64,000 nucleotides of DNA, taken from contig CAIQAB010000017.1 in the NCBI GenBank assembly GCA_903869675.1, positions 1-64,000 of the forward strand, read 5' to 3'. The stretch is from an uncultured Verrucomicrobiota bacterium (GTDB lineage Bacteria; Verrucomicrobiota; Verrucomicrobiia; Opitutales; Opitutaceae). Each line of letters begins with the position of its first letter. Positions within the stretch are counted from its first letter, which is position 1. The position numbers and the translations under genes are program-made. The notes under the pieces are model-generated. The model saw only the letters and a list, made by a program, of their open reading frames with translations. It made no database searches and had not been told where the DNA came from. This document shows positions 1-10,300 of the stretch, in pieces.

Positions 1-268
1 CGCCCGGCGCGGCCTTCGCCGCCGCCGCCTCGCGCTCCACCCGCAGGGGATTGACCGGCGCGGCCGCCACCGGCCGGACCGCCGCCGGACCCGTCGTGAC
101 CAGACCCGCCCCAATCGCCGCGGGTCCGGCCGGCGCCGCGCCCGCCGCCCGCGCCCGCACCATCGCTCGCAGACCGTCCAGCGTGGCGTCGGAAACCGGC
201 ACGGTCATCTCGCCGTCGGCCTTGAGACGCGCCAGCTCCTCGGCGATGGCGTTCAGGATCGCGTGCAT
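1..268 (-). CDS. Partial gene, N-terminus only (possibly family-4 uracil-DNA glycosylase)
   Basis: The gene starts at 268 and leaves the window on the left, so only about 89 codons are visible. The first 35 residues look like two short helices (motifs AIAEELARLKADG and DATLDGLRAMV); the rest is an Ala/Pro-rich linker. It begins 13 bases after the stop of riboflavin synthase on the same strand, so the two are probably cotranscribed. A helical tip plus Ala/Pro linker of this kind precedes the catalytic domain of some family-4 uracil-DNA glycosylases in related bacteria. That is recollection, not something the visible part can prove. No catalytic residue is inside the window. Confidence 0.5.
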   Translation of the reverse strand, partial: MHAILNAIAEELARLKADGEMTVPVSDATLDGLRAMVRARAAGAAPAGPAAIGAGLVTTGPAAVRPVAAAPVNPLRVEREAAAAKAAPG

Positions 269-281
269 CGTTCGTCGAGCC

Positions 282-878
282 TCAACCCGTCCGCCCCGCC
301 ATGAGTTTTTCGACGTATTTACCCAGCAAATCGAATTCGAGATTCACCGGATCGCCCGCCCGTTTACCCGCCAGATTAGTCGCCGCAACGGTGTGCGGGA
401 TAAGCCAGACCGCAAAGGCATCTCCCTCGACCTCGGCCACCGTCAGCGAAATACCATCGATCGCGATGCTGCCCTTGTGGATGAGGTAACGGCCGCCGCC
501 CGCCGGGGCCCGGACACGCAGGTAACGGTCCGCGCCGCGCGCCTCGAAAACTTCGACCACGCCGAGCCCGTCCACATGGCCGCTGACGAAGTGGCCGCCC
601 ATCTTGCCGCCGAAGCGCAGGCTGCGCTCCAGGTTGACCAACCCGCCCACGCCGACCGCCGAGAGACTGGTCACGCGGCGCGTCTCCTCCAGCACGTCGA
701 ACTCGAGGCCGTCTGCGTCGGCCTTCACCACCGTGAGGCAGCAACCGTTGACCGCGATGCTGTCGCCGAGGGCCACATCCGTCAGCGCGACGCGGGCAGA
801 AACGCGGAGTTTCCACGCGTCGCCCCCGCGCTCAAAGCGCTCCACCCGTCCAGTCTCCTCAATGATGCCAGTGAACAT
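282..878 (-). CDS. ribE: Riboflavin synthase, alpha chain
   Basis: The 198-residue protein condenses two 6,7-dimethyl-8-ribityllumazine molecules to riboflavin plus a pyrimidinedione, the last step of riboflavin synthesis in the cytoplasm. It opens with the family hallmark MFTGIIEE and has the two tandem lumazine-binding barrels: roughly residues 1-97 (with the GDSIAVNGCCLTV segment) and 98-190 (with GSIAIDGISLTV). Length is normal for the family. No Shine-Dalgarno sequence precedes the ATG, and the short upstream gap (879-980) shows no recognisable FMN riboswitch. The gene downstream starts 13 bases after the stop. Other riboflavin genes are not in the window. Confidence 0.97.
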   Translation of the reverse strand: MFTGIIEETGRVERFERGGDAWKLRVSARVALTDVALGDSIAVNGCCLTVVKADADGLEFDVLEETRRVTSLSAVGVGGLVNLERSLRFGGKMGGHFVSGHVDGLGVVEVFEARGADRYLRVRAPAGGGRYLIHKGSIAIDGISLTVAEVEGDAFAVWLIPHTVAATNLAGKRAGDPVNLEFDLLGKYVEKLMAGRTG

Positions 879-980
879 GGTCGTTTAAAAGAAACCTCGA
901 CCCTGCGCCGCGCGGTTGCACGCCGCAAGTCCGGTTCCGGAGGTCTAAACGACGCGCCGGAGAACTGAGACCAGTCCGAC

Positions 981-2912
981 TCAGGCTTGGTTTCTGCTTT
1001 TGATAACCCGCCGCAAGGCCCGACCCAGACTCACAAAATCGAAGGGTTTTTCGATGATATGCTCATGGGGGTGGCCCAACTGCCTCAGTTCGGCGAGAAC
1101 CGACTCCGTCAGATGACCGCTCATGATCAAGACCGGCAGATCAGGGAGTTGCTTGCGCAAGACCTTCAACACCTCCACGCCGCCCAGTCGCGGCATGTTT
1201 AAGTCGAGCAGCACCGCGTCCAATTGATTACCGGCCGACTGGATATTATCGATGGCGAAAGCACCGTCGCTGGCCGAAGTAACTGTATAGCCGACTTGGC
1301 GCAGCACGGTCGCGAGCATTTCTTGGATCGCAACCTCGTCCTCGACCAGAAGCACATGCTCGGAGCCCGCGGGAATGTTATTTGGATAAGCGGGGGTGCC
1401 GGCCAGCGGCGCCTCTAAGCCACGGGGCTTGAGCGGCAGGTAAACATGAAAAACCGTGCCAAGACCGGGCTCGCTCGCCAGGTCGATCAGGCCCTTGTGG
1501 GAAACAACGATGCCATAGACCACCGCGAGGCCAAGTCCGGTGCCGCCTACGTCCTGCTTCGTGGTGAAAAATGGCTCGAAAATACGCGCGCAAATTTCGG
1601 GCGACATTCCCGAACCGGTATCGGCCACGCAGATGTGGACGTAATCCTGATTCGGATCGGCCTGCAAGCCGACGAGTTTTGCCCCGTCCACGCGTCGGGT
1701 CGAAATGGTCAGGACCCCGCCGCTCGCCATTGCGTCGCGGGCGTTTACACAAAGATTCATCAGAATCTGGCGCACTTGATCGGGATCGGCCGCAAACGCC
1801 TCGATGCTTTCGTCCAAATCGCGACGCAGCTCGATATCACGCGGGAAAGTCTCGGTCAGTAAGCCAACCAGCTCATCGACCATCTGGTTTATTCGGACCG
1901 CACGGTAAGCTAACTCGGTCTTACGGCTAAAGGCGAGGATCTGCCCTACGAGAGAAGCGGCGCGGATGGCGGCGTCATGGACTGTGGCCAGATAGCGCGC
2001 CAATCGCTCGTCCCCGGCTGGGAGCGCCACCGCGAGCTCGGTGAAGCCGCGGATGATGGAGATGATGTTATTGAAATCGTGCGCGATCCCCCCCGCCAGC
2101 GTGCCGAGGCTCTCCATCTTCTGCGCTTGGCGGAGTTGCTCCTCCAGCGCCTTGCGCTCACTAATATCCTCACGCAGGCAGAGCAGGTAAGTGACCTCTT
2201 CAAGATGATTACGGATCGGCGAGATCTGAACAAACTCCCAAACCTCCGAGCCGTCTTTACGGCCCGTGCGCAATTCACCCGACCACTTGTGCCCAGCGGC
2301 CACCAGGGAACAGAAATGCCGGTAAGCCGCATCGCTCGCATGACCCTCGCGCAGCAGCGGAATTTGCTGCTCAAAAATCTCTTCCAACGTGTAGCCCGTC
2401 ACCTCAGTATAACGCGAGTTGACATACTGGGGAGTCCCGCCGGGCGTGGTGATGATGATCGATACCGGAGCCTGCTCAACCGCTTGGGAGAGCTTGCGAA
2501 AATGCTCCTCGGCCAGACGGTGCTTGGTCACATCGCGCCCGACCGCGCGAACCTCGCGGATCTGACCGTCGACATCGCGCACCGCCGTCTCCTCCCAAGC
2601 AATCCAGCGCCAGCCCTGCGCCGTTTGCCAGCGGTGCTCACGCGAGATATGGAAAGGCGGACGCACCACCCTGGCGGCAGAACTTTGCCAGTCGCCCATA
2701 TCATCCGGATGCACAAGTGCCTGGAGGGACTGCCCGCACCAGACCGGGGCAGGCTGGCCGAATTTTCGGGCGAACGCACGGTTAACCTCCACCAGTCGCA
2801 GTGGTTCCAGCGCATAAATCACCGCCAGTTCCAGACTGTCCGCCCAGGGCGCCAATTGGGATCCGCCCTTGGGAGATAGGGTGAGTGAAGGGGTTTCCAT
2901 GCCTGACATCAC
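981..2912 (-). CDS. Hybrid sensor histidine kinase / response regulator with two PAS domains
   Basis: The 643-residue soluble signalling kinase has no transmembrane segment. Order of domains: PAS-PAC (about 25-135, ending RDVTKHR), second PAS-PAC (about 140-255, ending REDISERK), HisKA with the phospho-acceptor His278 in GIAHDFNN, HATPase (N-box [10 protein letters not shown] near 387, G-box DTGSGM at 431 and GGTGLGLA near 456), then a C-terminal receiver (about 517-640). The receiver has the acidic pair EDE at 524-526 and the likely phospho-Asp570 in LLDLNMP. There is no output domain, so the receiver either tunes the kinase or relays onward. It overlaps the upstream HDOD gene by the four bases ATGA, so the two are translationally linked. 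Several Met codons lie within the first five residues, so the exact start is uncertain. Confidence 0.93.
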   Translation of the reverse strand: MMSGMETPSLTLSPKGGSQLAPWADSLELAVIYALEPLRLVEVNRAFARKFGQPAPVWCGQSLQALVHPDDMGDWQSSAARVVRPPFHISREHRWQTAQGWRWIAWEETAVRDVDGQIREVRAVGRDVTKHRLAEEHFRKLSQAVEQAPVSIIITTPGGTPQYVNSRYTEVTGYTLEEIFEQQIPLLREGHASDAAYRHFCSLVAAGHKWSGELRTGRKDGSEVWEFVQISPIRNHLEEVTYLLCLREDISERKALEEQLRQAQKMESLGTLAGGIAHDFNNIISIIRGFTELAVALPAGDERLARYLATVHDAAIRAASLVGQILAFSRKTELAYRAVRINQMVDELVGLLTETFPRDIELRRDLDESIEAFAADPDQVRQILMNLCVNARDAMASGGVLTISTRRVDGAKLVGLQADPNQDYVHICVADTGSGMSPEICARIFEPFFTTKQDVGGTGLGLAVVYGIVVSHKGLIDLASEPGLGTVFHVYLPLKPRGLEAPLAGTPAYPNNIPAGSEHVLLVEDEVAIQEMLATVLRQVGYTVTSASDGAFAIDNIQSAGNQLDAVLLDLNMPRLGGVEVLKVLRKQLPDLPVLIMSGHLTESVLAELRQLGHPHEHIIEKPFDFVSLGRALRRVIKSRNQA

Positions 2913-3817
2913 ACCATTCCCCGTAACATCGCCGGAAGATTGGCGGAAAATTCCGCCAACGAGGCGGCCGCCGCCGCCTCCTTTTGATTTTCAGAAAACA
3001 GGATTTTCCAACCATCCGTTTCAACCCAAGCTCCGCGCGGAAGGGCGGGAACCTTCTCAAAGCCGCTCGGGATACCCGCTTCGCGCACGATCATATCGCC
3101 AACCTGAATGGCCGCGGCATACATCGCGTAATCCCCCGCATCATGCGGATGAGCATGATGCAAGACCGCCTGCACAATCTCCGGAGGCAACTGATGACGC
3201 TCCAGATAATACCCACCCACCTGCGCATGATCCCAGCCGATCGCCATGCACTCGGCCGTGCAGACCGCCGCGGGGCTGGCGTGAGTCTTATTCACAAGCT
3301 GTTTAAAAACATCCGGCCACGCCATCGCCATGACCACCTTGCCTACATTGTGCAGCAACCCGATGATGTAATCGGTGTCATCATCGATCATCAGGCTGGT
3401 TGTCCCCAAAATCTTGCGCGTCATGATCGCGGTGCCGATCGAGTGCTGCCAAAGCTCGCGCCAAGGCAAACGCAAGGAAGAGCTGCTCATGCGCTCCATA
3501 TCATCGATAACCGGCGTTGCCATCGAGAGTTCGCGAATTTGCCGCATTCCCAGATACAGCACCGCCTCCTCGATGTTGTTCACCTTGGCGCTGAGGCCGA
3601 AGTAAACACTGTTTACCATGCGCAGCAATCGCGCGGTCAAAGACGGATCGCGCCGGATCGTCTCGGCGATCTGCGCGGTATAACTGTGCTCGGAATTAAC
3701 TAGGCCGGCCAGTTTGCGATTAATGCTATCCAAAGAAGCAAGCTTAGGACAGCGCTCAATGCGTTGCTTAACCTCCTCGTTTAAATAGGAACTGTCTGCC
3801 GCCGGTTGGCTGTTCAT
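2909..3817 (-). CDS. HDOD-domain signalling protein
   Basis: The 302-residue protein consists largely of one HDOD domain (about 20-220), a catalytically inactive relative of HD phosphohydrolases used in bacterial signalling. The usual HDOD landmarks are visible: LASLDSINRKLAGLVN, the helix RDPSLTARLLRMVNSVYFG, the VLYLGMRQIRELSM segment and the GLLHNVGKVVMAMAWP segment. GLLHNVGK stands where true HD enzymes have the metal-binding HD pair, so no phosphodiesterase activity is expected. It is the first gene of a two-gene operon and its stop overlaps the start of the hybrid kinase. This suggests the pair works as one pathway. The target is unknown. Confidence 0.92.
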   Translation of the reverse strand: MNSQPAADSSYLNEEVKQRIERCPKLASLDSINRKLAGLVNSEHSYTAQIAETIRRDPSLTARLLRMVNSVYFGLSAKVNNIEEAVLYLGMRQIRELSMATPVIDDMERMSSSSLRLPWRELWQHSIGTAIMTRKILGTTSLMIDDDTDYIIGLLHNVGKVVMAMAWPDVFKQLVNKTHASPAAVCTAECMAIGWDHAQVGGYYLERHQLPPEIVQAVLHHAHPHDAGDYAMYAAAIQVGDMIVREAGIPSGFEKVPALPRGAWVETDGWKILFSENQKEAAAAASLAEFSANLPAMLRGMV

Positions 3818-4149
3818 TGAGACGGGTGGATAAGGAGGAAGGGCGTGGCTATGACACGGTCAAAACGGCACAGCCTGCCCCCAAGTTTAGGCCACGATGA
3901 AAAATCGCGCCGGAATAGGCCCATCTACTAATACAACGGTCTGAAAGGATACCGCCCGGTCCATGCCTGAAAGCTCAGGCTCCGGCATAAAGTCAACCGA
4001 CTGGAATTTTCTGCCGGGCGGCTCTGACGCCTCGGAAACAGACTGCTTAATCGGTAGGATATTTAAAAATATAATTTTTATCTCACTTTTTAATAAACCC
4101 TTAAGTAATCACCTACTCTTCTGGCGCAAACACTGCATTCGGCCTCGGT
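3818..4149. other. Intergenic region between divergent operons
   Basis: This 332-base gap separates the HDOD/kinase operon (leftward) from the glycan cluster (rightward). It becomes AT-rich toward the right and contains a near-consensus -10 element (TATAAT) at 4070-4075 inside a small inverted repeat (arms TAAAAAT at 4064-4070 and ATTTTTA at 4074-4080). I see no convincing gene. A short open frame at 3963-4247 runs into the next gene in another frame and has no recognisable features. Confidence 0.6.
4047..4075 (+). promoter_or_regulatory. Candidate promoter of the glycan cluster
   Basis: A perfect -10 hexamer TATAAT lies at 4070-4075. The hexamer 17 bases upstream (TTAATC, 4047-4052) matches the -35 consensus only weakly. 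The position would give a leader of about 65-70 bases before the ATG at 4150. The -10 overlaps an inverted repeat of seven-base arms, which could also be a regulator site. The call rests on consensus matching only. Confidence 0.4.
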
Positions 4150-6171
4150 ATGATTTTGCCAGAAACTCTTGCCGATGCCGCGCTCGTCCCGACTCACGGA
4201 GAGTCTATCCGCACCTCTTTCGCCGAGGCCGCCCGCCGGGCCCGTGAGGGCAGTTCAACCATTCCGCCTGCCGATCTCGCCACCGCCCGCGACCACCTTG
4301 AACGCGGCTGGCCCGGAGTAGCCGACGCCGCCCTGCTCGCCCCCGCCTGGGCCCTACCTGAAGCCCCTCCACTCGCAGACGTGCCTGACGCCCACTGGGG
4401 CGATTACTTGGATTGGCTGCTGGCTAGGCCCAGACGCGCGACCGATCCAGTCGAGACCAACGCGCTTGCCCGGCAACTAGTCCGCCGGGTAGCCGAAATC
4501 GCCGACTGGATGGACCGCAACCTCGCCGCACCCGCCGTCCTCGCCGCTTCCGACGCCTACTCACGGGCGGATTTTTCCGCTCTGGACTGTCTGCCCGCCG
4601 ATCAACTGCACGCCCTGCAATCCGCCCGCGCCCGCATCCTATTCCGGCTCCACGGTCGCGCCGCCGCGCCTCTCACCCCGGTCCCTCGCGACCGGCGCGG
4701 ACGCCCTCTGCGCGTCGGTTTTATCCGCCAACGCCACACCCTAGATGCCACTGGTTGCCGACTGCTCGCCCGACTCTCCCATCTCGATCCCGAACGTATC
4801 CAAGCCGTCCTCTTCTCCCTAGATGTTGAGACCTCGGCCCCCGTTTTCACCGATCCAGAACGCGATTTCCGGCTGTTGCCATCTTCCTTCGTCCAGCAGG
4901 TCGAGACCCTGCGGGCCGAAACCTTGGACGTCCTCGTGTTCTCCGACGACCTATCCAGCCACAACGGCCCGCTCGCGTGGCTCGCCTTACATCGCATCGC
5001 TCCACTCCAATTGGTTGATATCGGAGCGGCCCATACCTGCGGCCTACCCGGTCTGGACCTGCGCGTGGCCGGTGCCGTCGACCTAGACCGTGCCACCGAA
5101 GGCTCCGAACGCCTTGCGCTGTTACCCGCCACCGCCCACGCCTTTGACCTCTCCGTTCTCCACCAACCGGGCGCCGCCGAGACTGGGCGCGCGCAGCTCG
5201 GCCTGCCGCAGAACTCCCCGCTGCTGTTCGCCCTGCTGCCCGCCTCGCCTCCCCGCCCGTCTATCTTGACCCGCTGGGCTCGCGCCCTCGCCGAACACCC
5301 TTCGGCGGAGCTCATTCTAGCCGTCGAAAGCCCCGAAGCAGAACCCGTCCGCGAGGAACTTTTAAGCTGCTTGGCGAAGGCAGGCGTGCAAACCCACCGT
5401 ATTCATCCGGTAAATCTCGGTGACGGCTTCGTCGATCTGCCCCGGCTCGCCGCCCTAGCCGATATCTGCCTCGACCCTACGCCTTTCGCCGCCGCTCTTG
5501 CATTCGAAGCCGGCACACCCGCCGTGGCCCTCTCCGTTTCGCCCGCCGCCGCACTGTTCCGGGTCGCCGGTCTGGCCGCCGACCTTACTGCATCTGATGA
5601 AGAATGGCACCGCGTGCTCGCCTCCTGCCTGACCAGCAACGCGGATTTCCGCGAACGTATCGCATCTGCCCACGCCCAGCTTCCCGCCTACGCCGACGCC
5701 TACGCCGCCGCCCAGGATTTTACTGCTCTACTCGAAGCCGCGTGGGACGAATTGCTCGCAATGGGCTACGCCCGTTTCCGCCGGACACGCTCGCCCGTGC
5801 GCTCCAGTTCGCCGCACTCACCCCACCCGGGTGACCTGCAGGCCGAGGGTCGCGTCTTGATCGCGCGCGGTCGCCCGGAGCGCGCGATTCCCTGTCTGCT
5901 CTCCGCTCTACAGCGGGCCGGCGGCGACGCCACCCTGTGGTTTGACGTCGCCCTCGCCTACCGGGCCGCCGGCCAGCCTCGCTCGGCTCTGGAAGCGCTC
6001 GAAGCCAGCCTGCGCTTGGATGACAAAAACGCCGCCGCCTGGATCGCGATCTGCGAACTCGCCGCCGACGTGGGCTCGCTCGATTTCGCCCGCGAGGCCC
6101 TCGCCCTTGCCGCCGAGTTACGTCCCGAGGACGAGCGACTCCCCGCCCTGCGCGCCCGCATCGCCGCCTGA
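4150..6171 (+). CDS. SPINDLY/O-GlcNAc transferase-like (GT41-related) protein with C-terminal TPRs
   Basis: The 673-residue cytoplasmic protein has a GT41-like GT-B core from about 190 to 530. It shows the family pattern RVGFIRQRH at the first strand, LVDIGAAHTCGLPGLD in place of the OGT segment that reads GYPGTTG, and ADICLDPTPFAAALAFEAGTP in place of the UDP-binding loop. The C-terminal 110 residues are TPR-like (for example LWFDVALAYRAAGQPRSALEALEASL). Canonical OGT/SPY proteins have the TPRs in front, so the order is reversed. Residues usually tied to UDP binding (the Lys in the LYKI-type motif and the His of GHTTG) are not recognisable, so donor and activity are uncertain. First gene of the glycan cluster; its stop is 19 bases before glf. 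It may glycosylate a protein or be an inactive relative. Confidence 0.75.
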   Translation: MILPETLADAALVPTHGESIRTSFAEAARRAREGSSTIPPADLATARDHLERGWPGVADAALLAPAWALPEAPPLADVPDAHWGDYLDWLLARPRRATDPVETNALARQLVRRVAEIADWMDRNLAAPAVLAASDAYSRADFSALDCLPADQLHALQSARARILFRLHGRAAAPLTPVPRDRRGRPLRVGFIRQRHTLDATGCRLLARLSHLDPERIQAVLFSLDVETSAPVFTDPERDFRLLPSSFVQQVETLRAETLDVLVFSDDLSSHNGPLAWLALHRIAPLQLVDIGAAHTCGLPGLDLRVAGAVDLDRATEGSERLALLPATAHAFDLSVLHQPGAAETGRAQLGLPQNSPLLFALLPASPPRPSILTRWARALAEHPSAELILAVESPEAEPVREELLSCLAKAGVQTHRIHPVNLGDGFVDLPRLAALADICLDPTPFAAALAFEAGTPAVALSVSPAAALFRVAGLAADLTASDEEWHRVLASCLTSNADFRERIASAHAQLPAYADAYAAAQDFTALLEAAWDELLAMGYARFRRTRSPVRSSSPHSPHPGDLQAEGRVLIARGRPERAIPCLLSALQRAGGDATLWFDVALAYRAAGQPRSALEALEASLRLDDKNAAAWIAICELAADVGSLDFAREALALAAELRPEDERLPALRARIAA

Positions 6172-6190
6172 ACCCTCTACCGCCTCCACC

Positions 6191-7348
6191 ATGCACTACG
6201 ATTACCTCATCGTCGGCGCAGGCTTCTCCGGCCTCGTGCTCGCCGAACGTCTCTCGAACGAACTCGGAGCGTCCTGCCTCGTAGTCGACCGCCGTGCCCA
6301 CCTTGGTGGCAACGCCGCCGACGAATACGATGACCACGGTGTGCTGGTGCATAAATACGGCCCACACTACTTCCGCACCGATAGCGCCCGCGTGCTCGAT
6401 TATCTGTCGCGCTTCACCTCCTGGCGGCCGGTCAATTACCAGATTCTTTCATGGACCAAGCAACGCTATTGGAAATTCCCCGTAAACCTGAACACGTTCG
6501 AACAGATGATCGGCCGCCCTTCGACCGAGGAGGAATTCAAGGCCCATCTGGAAAAAGTCCGCGTGCCGATCGCTAATCCCGCAAATTCCGAGGAAATTAT
6601 CATCTCCCAGATCGGCTGGGAACTCTACGAGAAGTTTTTTAAGGGCTACACCCAGAAACAATGGCGCAAGTCCCCCGCCGAACTCGACGCCTCGGTCTGC
6701 GCCCGCATCCCCCTCCGCACCAACCGCGACGACGCCTACCTGCGCGAAAAGTTCCAAGCCCTCCCCGCCGCCGGCTACACCCGCATGTTTGAGCGCATCC
6801 TCGCCGCCTCACCCCGGGTCCATGTGCTGTTAAAAGCCGACTACCGTGAAGTTATGAACACGGTCAGCCACACGAAGCTGATCTACACCGGTGCGATCGA
6901 CGAGTTCTACGATTACCGCGCCGGCGTGCTGCCCTACCGGTCGCTCCGCTTCGAACCTGAGAGCTTCACCCCGGAACAACTCAAGGTGCGCGAAGAGATC
7001 TCCGGCCACGCGGGTTTCTGGCAGCCAGCTCTTCAGGTGAATTACCCGAACGAATTTGATTTCACCCGCATCGTGGAGGTGAAACACGCCACCGGGCAGC
7101 TCTGCACTAACACCACCATCGTGCGCGAATACCCGGCCGACTACGTGCGCGGTGGCGAGGCCTACTACCCGGTCCCGACCGAGGAATCGAGACGCGCCTA
7201 CTCCGCCTACGCCGAAATCGCCCGGAACGAGAAAAATACCTACTTCGCAGGCCGCCTAGCGACCTACCGCTACCTAAACATGGACCAGATCGTGGACGCC
7301 GCCCTCGACCTCTTCGAGACGATCCGCGCCGATCGCTCCGCCGCCTGA
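6191..7348 (+). CDS. glf: UDP-galactopyranose mutase
   Basis: The 385-residue flavoenzyme interconverts UDP-galactopyranose and UDP-galactofuranose, the donor for galactofuranose-containing glycans. The N-terminal FAD-binding signature (YLIVGAGFSGLVLAERL, then VVDRRAHLGGNA) is followed by the family-specific HKYGPHYFRTD motif, GYTQKQW at about 155 and the C-terminal FAGRLATYRYLNMDQ segment that closes the FAD site. The start chosen is the ATG at 6191; a longer open frame begins at 5942 but would overlap the preceding gene. Length then matches the family. Its position inside a glycosyltransferase cluster implies that the surface glycan made here contains galactofuranose. Confidence 0.95.
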   Translation: MHYDYLIVGAGFSGLVLAERLSNELGASCLVVDRRAHLGGNAADEYDDHGVLVHKYGPHYFRTDSARVLDYLSRFTSWRPVNYQILSWTKQRYWKFPVNLNTFEQMIGRPSTEEEFKAHLEKVRVPIANPANSEEIIISQIGWELYEKFFKGYTQKQWRKSPAELDASVCARIPLRTNRDDAYLREKFQALPAAGYTRMFERILAASPRVHVLLKADYREVMNTVSHTKLIYTGAIDEFYDYRAGVLPYRSLRFEPESFTPEQLKVREEISGHAGFWQPALQVNYPNEFDFTRIVEVKHATGQLCTNTTIVREYPADYVRGGEAYYPVPTEESRRAYSAYAEIARNEKNTYFAGRLATYRYLNMDQIVDAALDLFETIRADRSAA

Positions 7349-7375
7349 ACAAAAAGCTCCAGCAACACCGCGCCC

Positions 7376-10300
7376 ATGCCCGCCGTAACTTTAGTCATCC
7401 CGGTTCACAACGACGCCCCGACTCTCCTCGCCTGCGTGCGCTCTGCGCTGCGCGATCCAGGCCTAGAAGATATAAACGTGCTGGTGGTCGATGATGCGTC
7501 CACCGATGGCGGCCCCACCGCGCTCCGCGCCGCTTTTCCCGACCTTACGATACTCGACTTGCCCACCCGCGGCGGCGTCGCCCGCGCCTTGAACGCCGGC
7601 TTTGCCCACGCCCTCTCCGCTGGTCGCGACGTGGTGCGCCTCCACGCCGACGTAATCGTGGAAACCCCTCGTTGGCTCGCCCTGCTCGCCGAGGCTGCCA
7701 CCAGTCGTCCCGCCGCCGGCGTGATCGGTGCCCGCCTAATTTATCCAGACGGTCGCATCCAATCCGAAGGCCGCAGCCTTATCACCGGCCTTGGCCTCCA
7801 TCCCCGCCACTGCAACCTCCGTGCCTACCTGGCCGACGGTCCCGCCGGTCCAGTCACCGAGGTCGATTCCGCAGCCGGCGCCCTTGCTTACTACCGTCGC
7901 GCCACGCTCGACGCCGTCGGTGGCCTGGATGAACGCTATGGCCCAGCTTGGCTGGAAGACGACGATTTCTGCATCGGCGCCCGCCACCGCGGATACAAGG
8001 TGTTCGTTCAGCCCGCCGTCCGCGCTGTCCACTACACCCGCTGCGCCGGCCCCGCCTTCGCGCCCAAGGTCGCCGGCTCCGAAAAACCCCTTCACCAAGT
8101 CACCGGTCACCTCAAGGAAACCGCTGGTCAAGTGCAGGCCACGCAGTGGGAGGCCAAATGGGGCTGGAATCCCCACTACCCGGACCTGAATGAGATCCGC
8201 CGCCTCCACGGCCACACCGAGATCGGCTGGCGAATCGGCGAAACCCTGCGTTACCAAAGCGCGGAGGAATTCCCACCTGTGGATTGCGCCCTAGTCACGT
8301 GGAATTCATTAAAACTACTGAAGCGCACCCTCGAAACCCTAGCCGCCACCGACTACCCAGCCGATAAGGTCCGCGTCTACGTCGCCGACAACGGCAGCAC
8401 CGACGGCACCGGCGAATACCTAGCCGCTCTCGCCGCCGACTACCCCTTCGCCCTCCACGCCATCACCCTGCCACTCAACACCGGCGTCGCCGCCGGCATC
8501 AACGCCGCGATTCTCGCAGGCTCGGCCGAACTGGTCGCGCGCCTCGACGATGACATCGCCCTCGAGCCAGGCTGGCTCAAGGCCTTCGTAGAGGATCTGC
8601 GCCGGCGCCCGTTCGCCGGTTGCGTCGGCACCAAGACGATCAACGACAACCCTGCCCGCACCCTCCAGTGGGCCTGTCCCCACAGCTACCCGAACGGCTA
8701 CAACTACCGCGACGAACCCAATCTCGGCCAGGCCGACTACCTCGCTCGCGTTGCCGCCATCCACGGCTGCTGCATTCTTTACCGCCGCGACACTTTCAAG
8801 CGCTGCGGCCTCTTTGATATCCGCTACAGCCCGACCCAATACGACGACATCGACCATAATTTCGCCCTGATCCATGCCGGCTACGAGGTGCTCTATGACG
8901 GCCGCACCCACGTCGTGCACAAGATCAGCACCGGCCTCGACCGCTCCTTTGCCGGCCTCGCCAGCGCCTCCGCAAACGGCTCTAAAATGTATGGCAAATG
9001 GGGCCGCGACATCTTCGAGCGGCTCGACTCCGCCATCGTGCTCTCGCGGGAGGGCCGTTACCTACCCGACGACGGCGACACCTCCGCTTGGCTCGCCGCC
9101 GGCCCCCGCCCGGCCGAGTTCCCGCGCCAGGCCGCGCTGCTCGGCGCCGGCCACCGCAAAGTGCTCGACGATCTTTACCTCTCGCTCGCCACCCCCGACG
9201 GCGCCGACGGCTCGCTCCTCGCTTTCGCCCGTGCCCACCTCGAGCGCGGACGGCAATTACTCGCCAAGGGCTTCTTCATGGACGCCCTCGACGTGTTTTT
9301 GACCACGGTCAACTTCCACCCAACTCGACCCGAGGCCTTCGCCGGACTGGCCGACGCCTATCACCGGCTCGGTTACGTTGATCAGGCTCATGCCGCCGCC
9401 CGCCGCGGTCTCCACCTTGCCCCTGAAGATTCCGCACTGGCCGAACTCGCTGCTCGCGCCGCCGCCGCTCCAGCTAGCCCAGCACCGCGCCAACCCGCCA
9501 CCGCCCGATCCACCGGGGCCCTGCGCGTGCTGATGGTGAACGCCTTTCAGCCTCGACTCCCCGACGATGACCTCGGCCTGATGCACGCATGCGCCGAGGC
9601 CCTGCGTGCTCGCGGCGTGGAGGTCGAAATCGCCAACGTCGCCAGACCGGACCCCACAGGCTTCGACATCGCACACGTGTGGAACCTCGGCTTCCCCTAC
9701 CAGACGCTCTCCCAAGTAAATGCACTCCGCGTTGCCGCCCCCAACCTGCCGATCTGCCTGACCCCGCTTTACGAGGATAAACGCGAGACCACTTGGAGCA
9801 TCTCCGCCATCCAAGATATTTTTTCACCTTCCCAGACCCAAGCCCAGATCGAGCAGTCCCTCCGCACCCTGGCCCGCGGCGTCACGCCCGTCTCTGGCGA
9901 GGCCCGCCCGGTCCCGCGCAACGTCCACCTCTACCGCACCGCGCAAGAAACCTGCCAGCAACGCATTCTCCAGCTCGTTGACCACCTCCTGCCTTTTACC
10001 ACCGCCGAGGAAGCCGAGCTGCGCCGCGAACTCAGTGTGCAACGTCCGCATACCCTTCTGACACCAGCCCTGCCCGTTGCCGCCCTGCGTGCCGCCTCCG
10101 CAGAATGGTTCCACGCCCGCTGCGCAGCACGTGATTTTGTTCTCTGCGTGGGAGACCTAGATCCTCAGAAGAACCAACTCCTGCTTCTCCAGGCCCTGCG
10201 AGGCACCGGTCTGCCTCTCGTGCTCGTCGGACGTTGGCGCAACAGCGACTACACCGAACTGTGCCGCCGCCACGCCACCCCCGAGACCCTGTTTATCGAG

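Noticed and set aside
51-968. Plus-strand open frame of 305 codons over riboflavin synthase
   Set aside because: It lies antisense to the clearly recognised ribE and the partial gene, with composition typical of a GC-rich shadow frame and no known motif.
1977-3703. Long plus-strand frames (300 and 239 codons) across the kinase and HDOD genes
   Set aside because: Both are antisense to genes with complete domain signatures; no signal, motif or independent promoter was seen.
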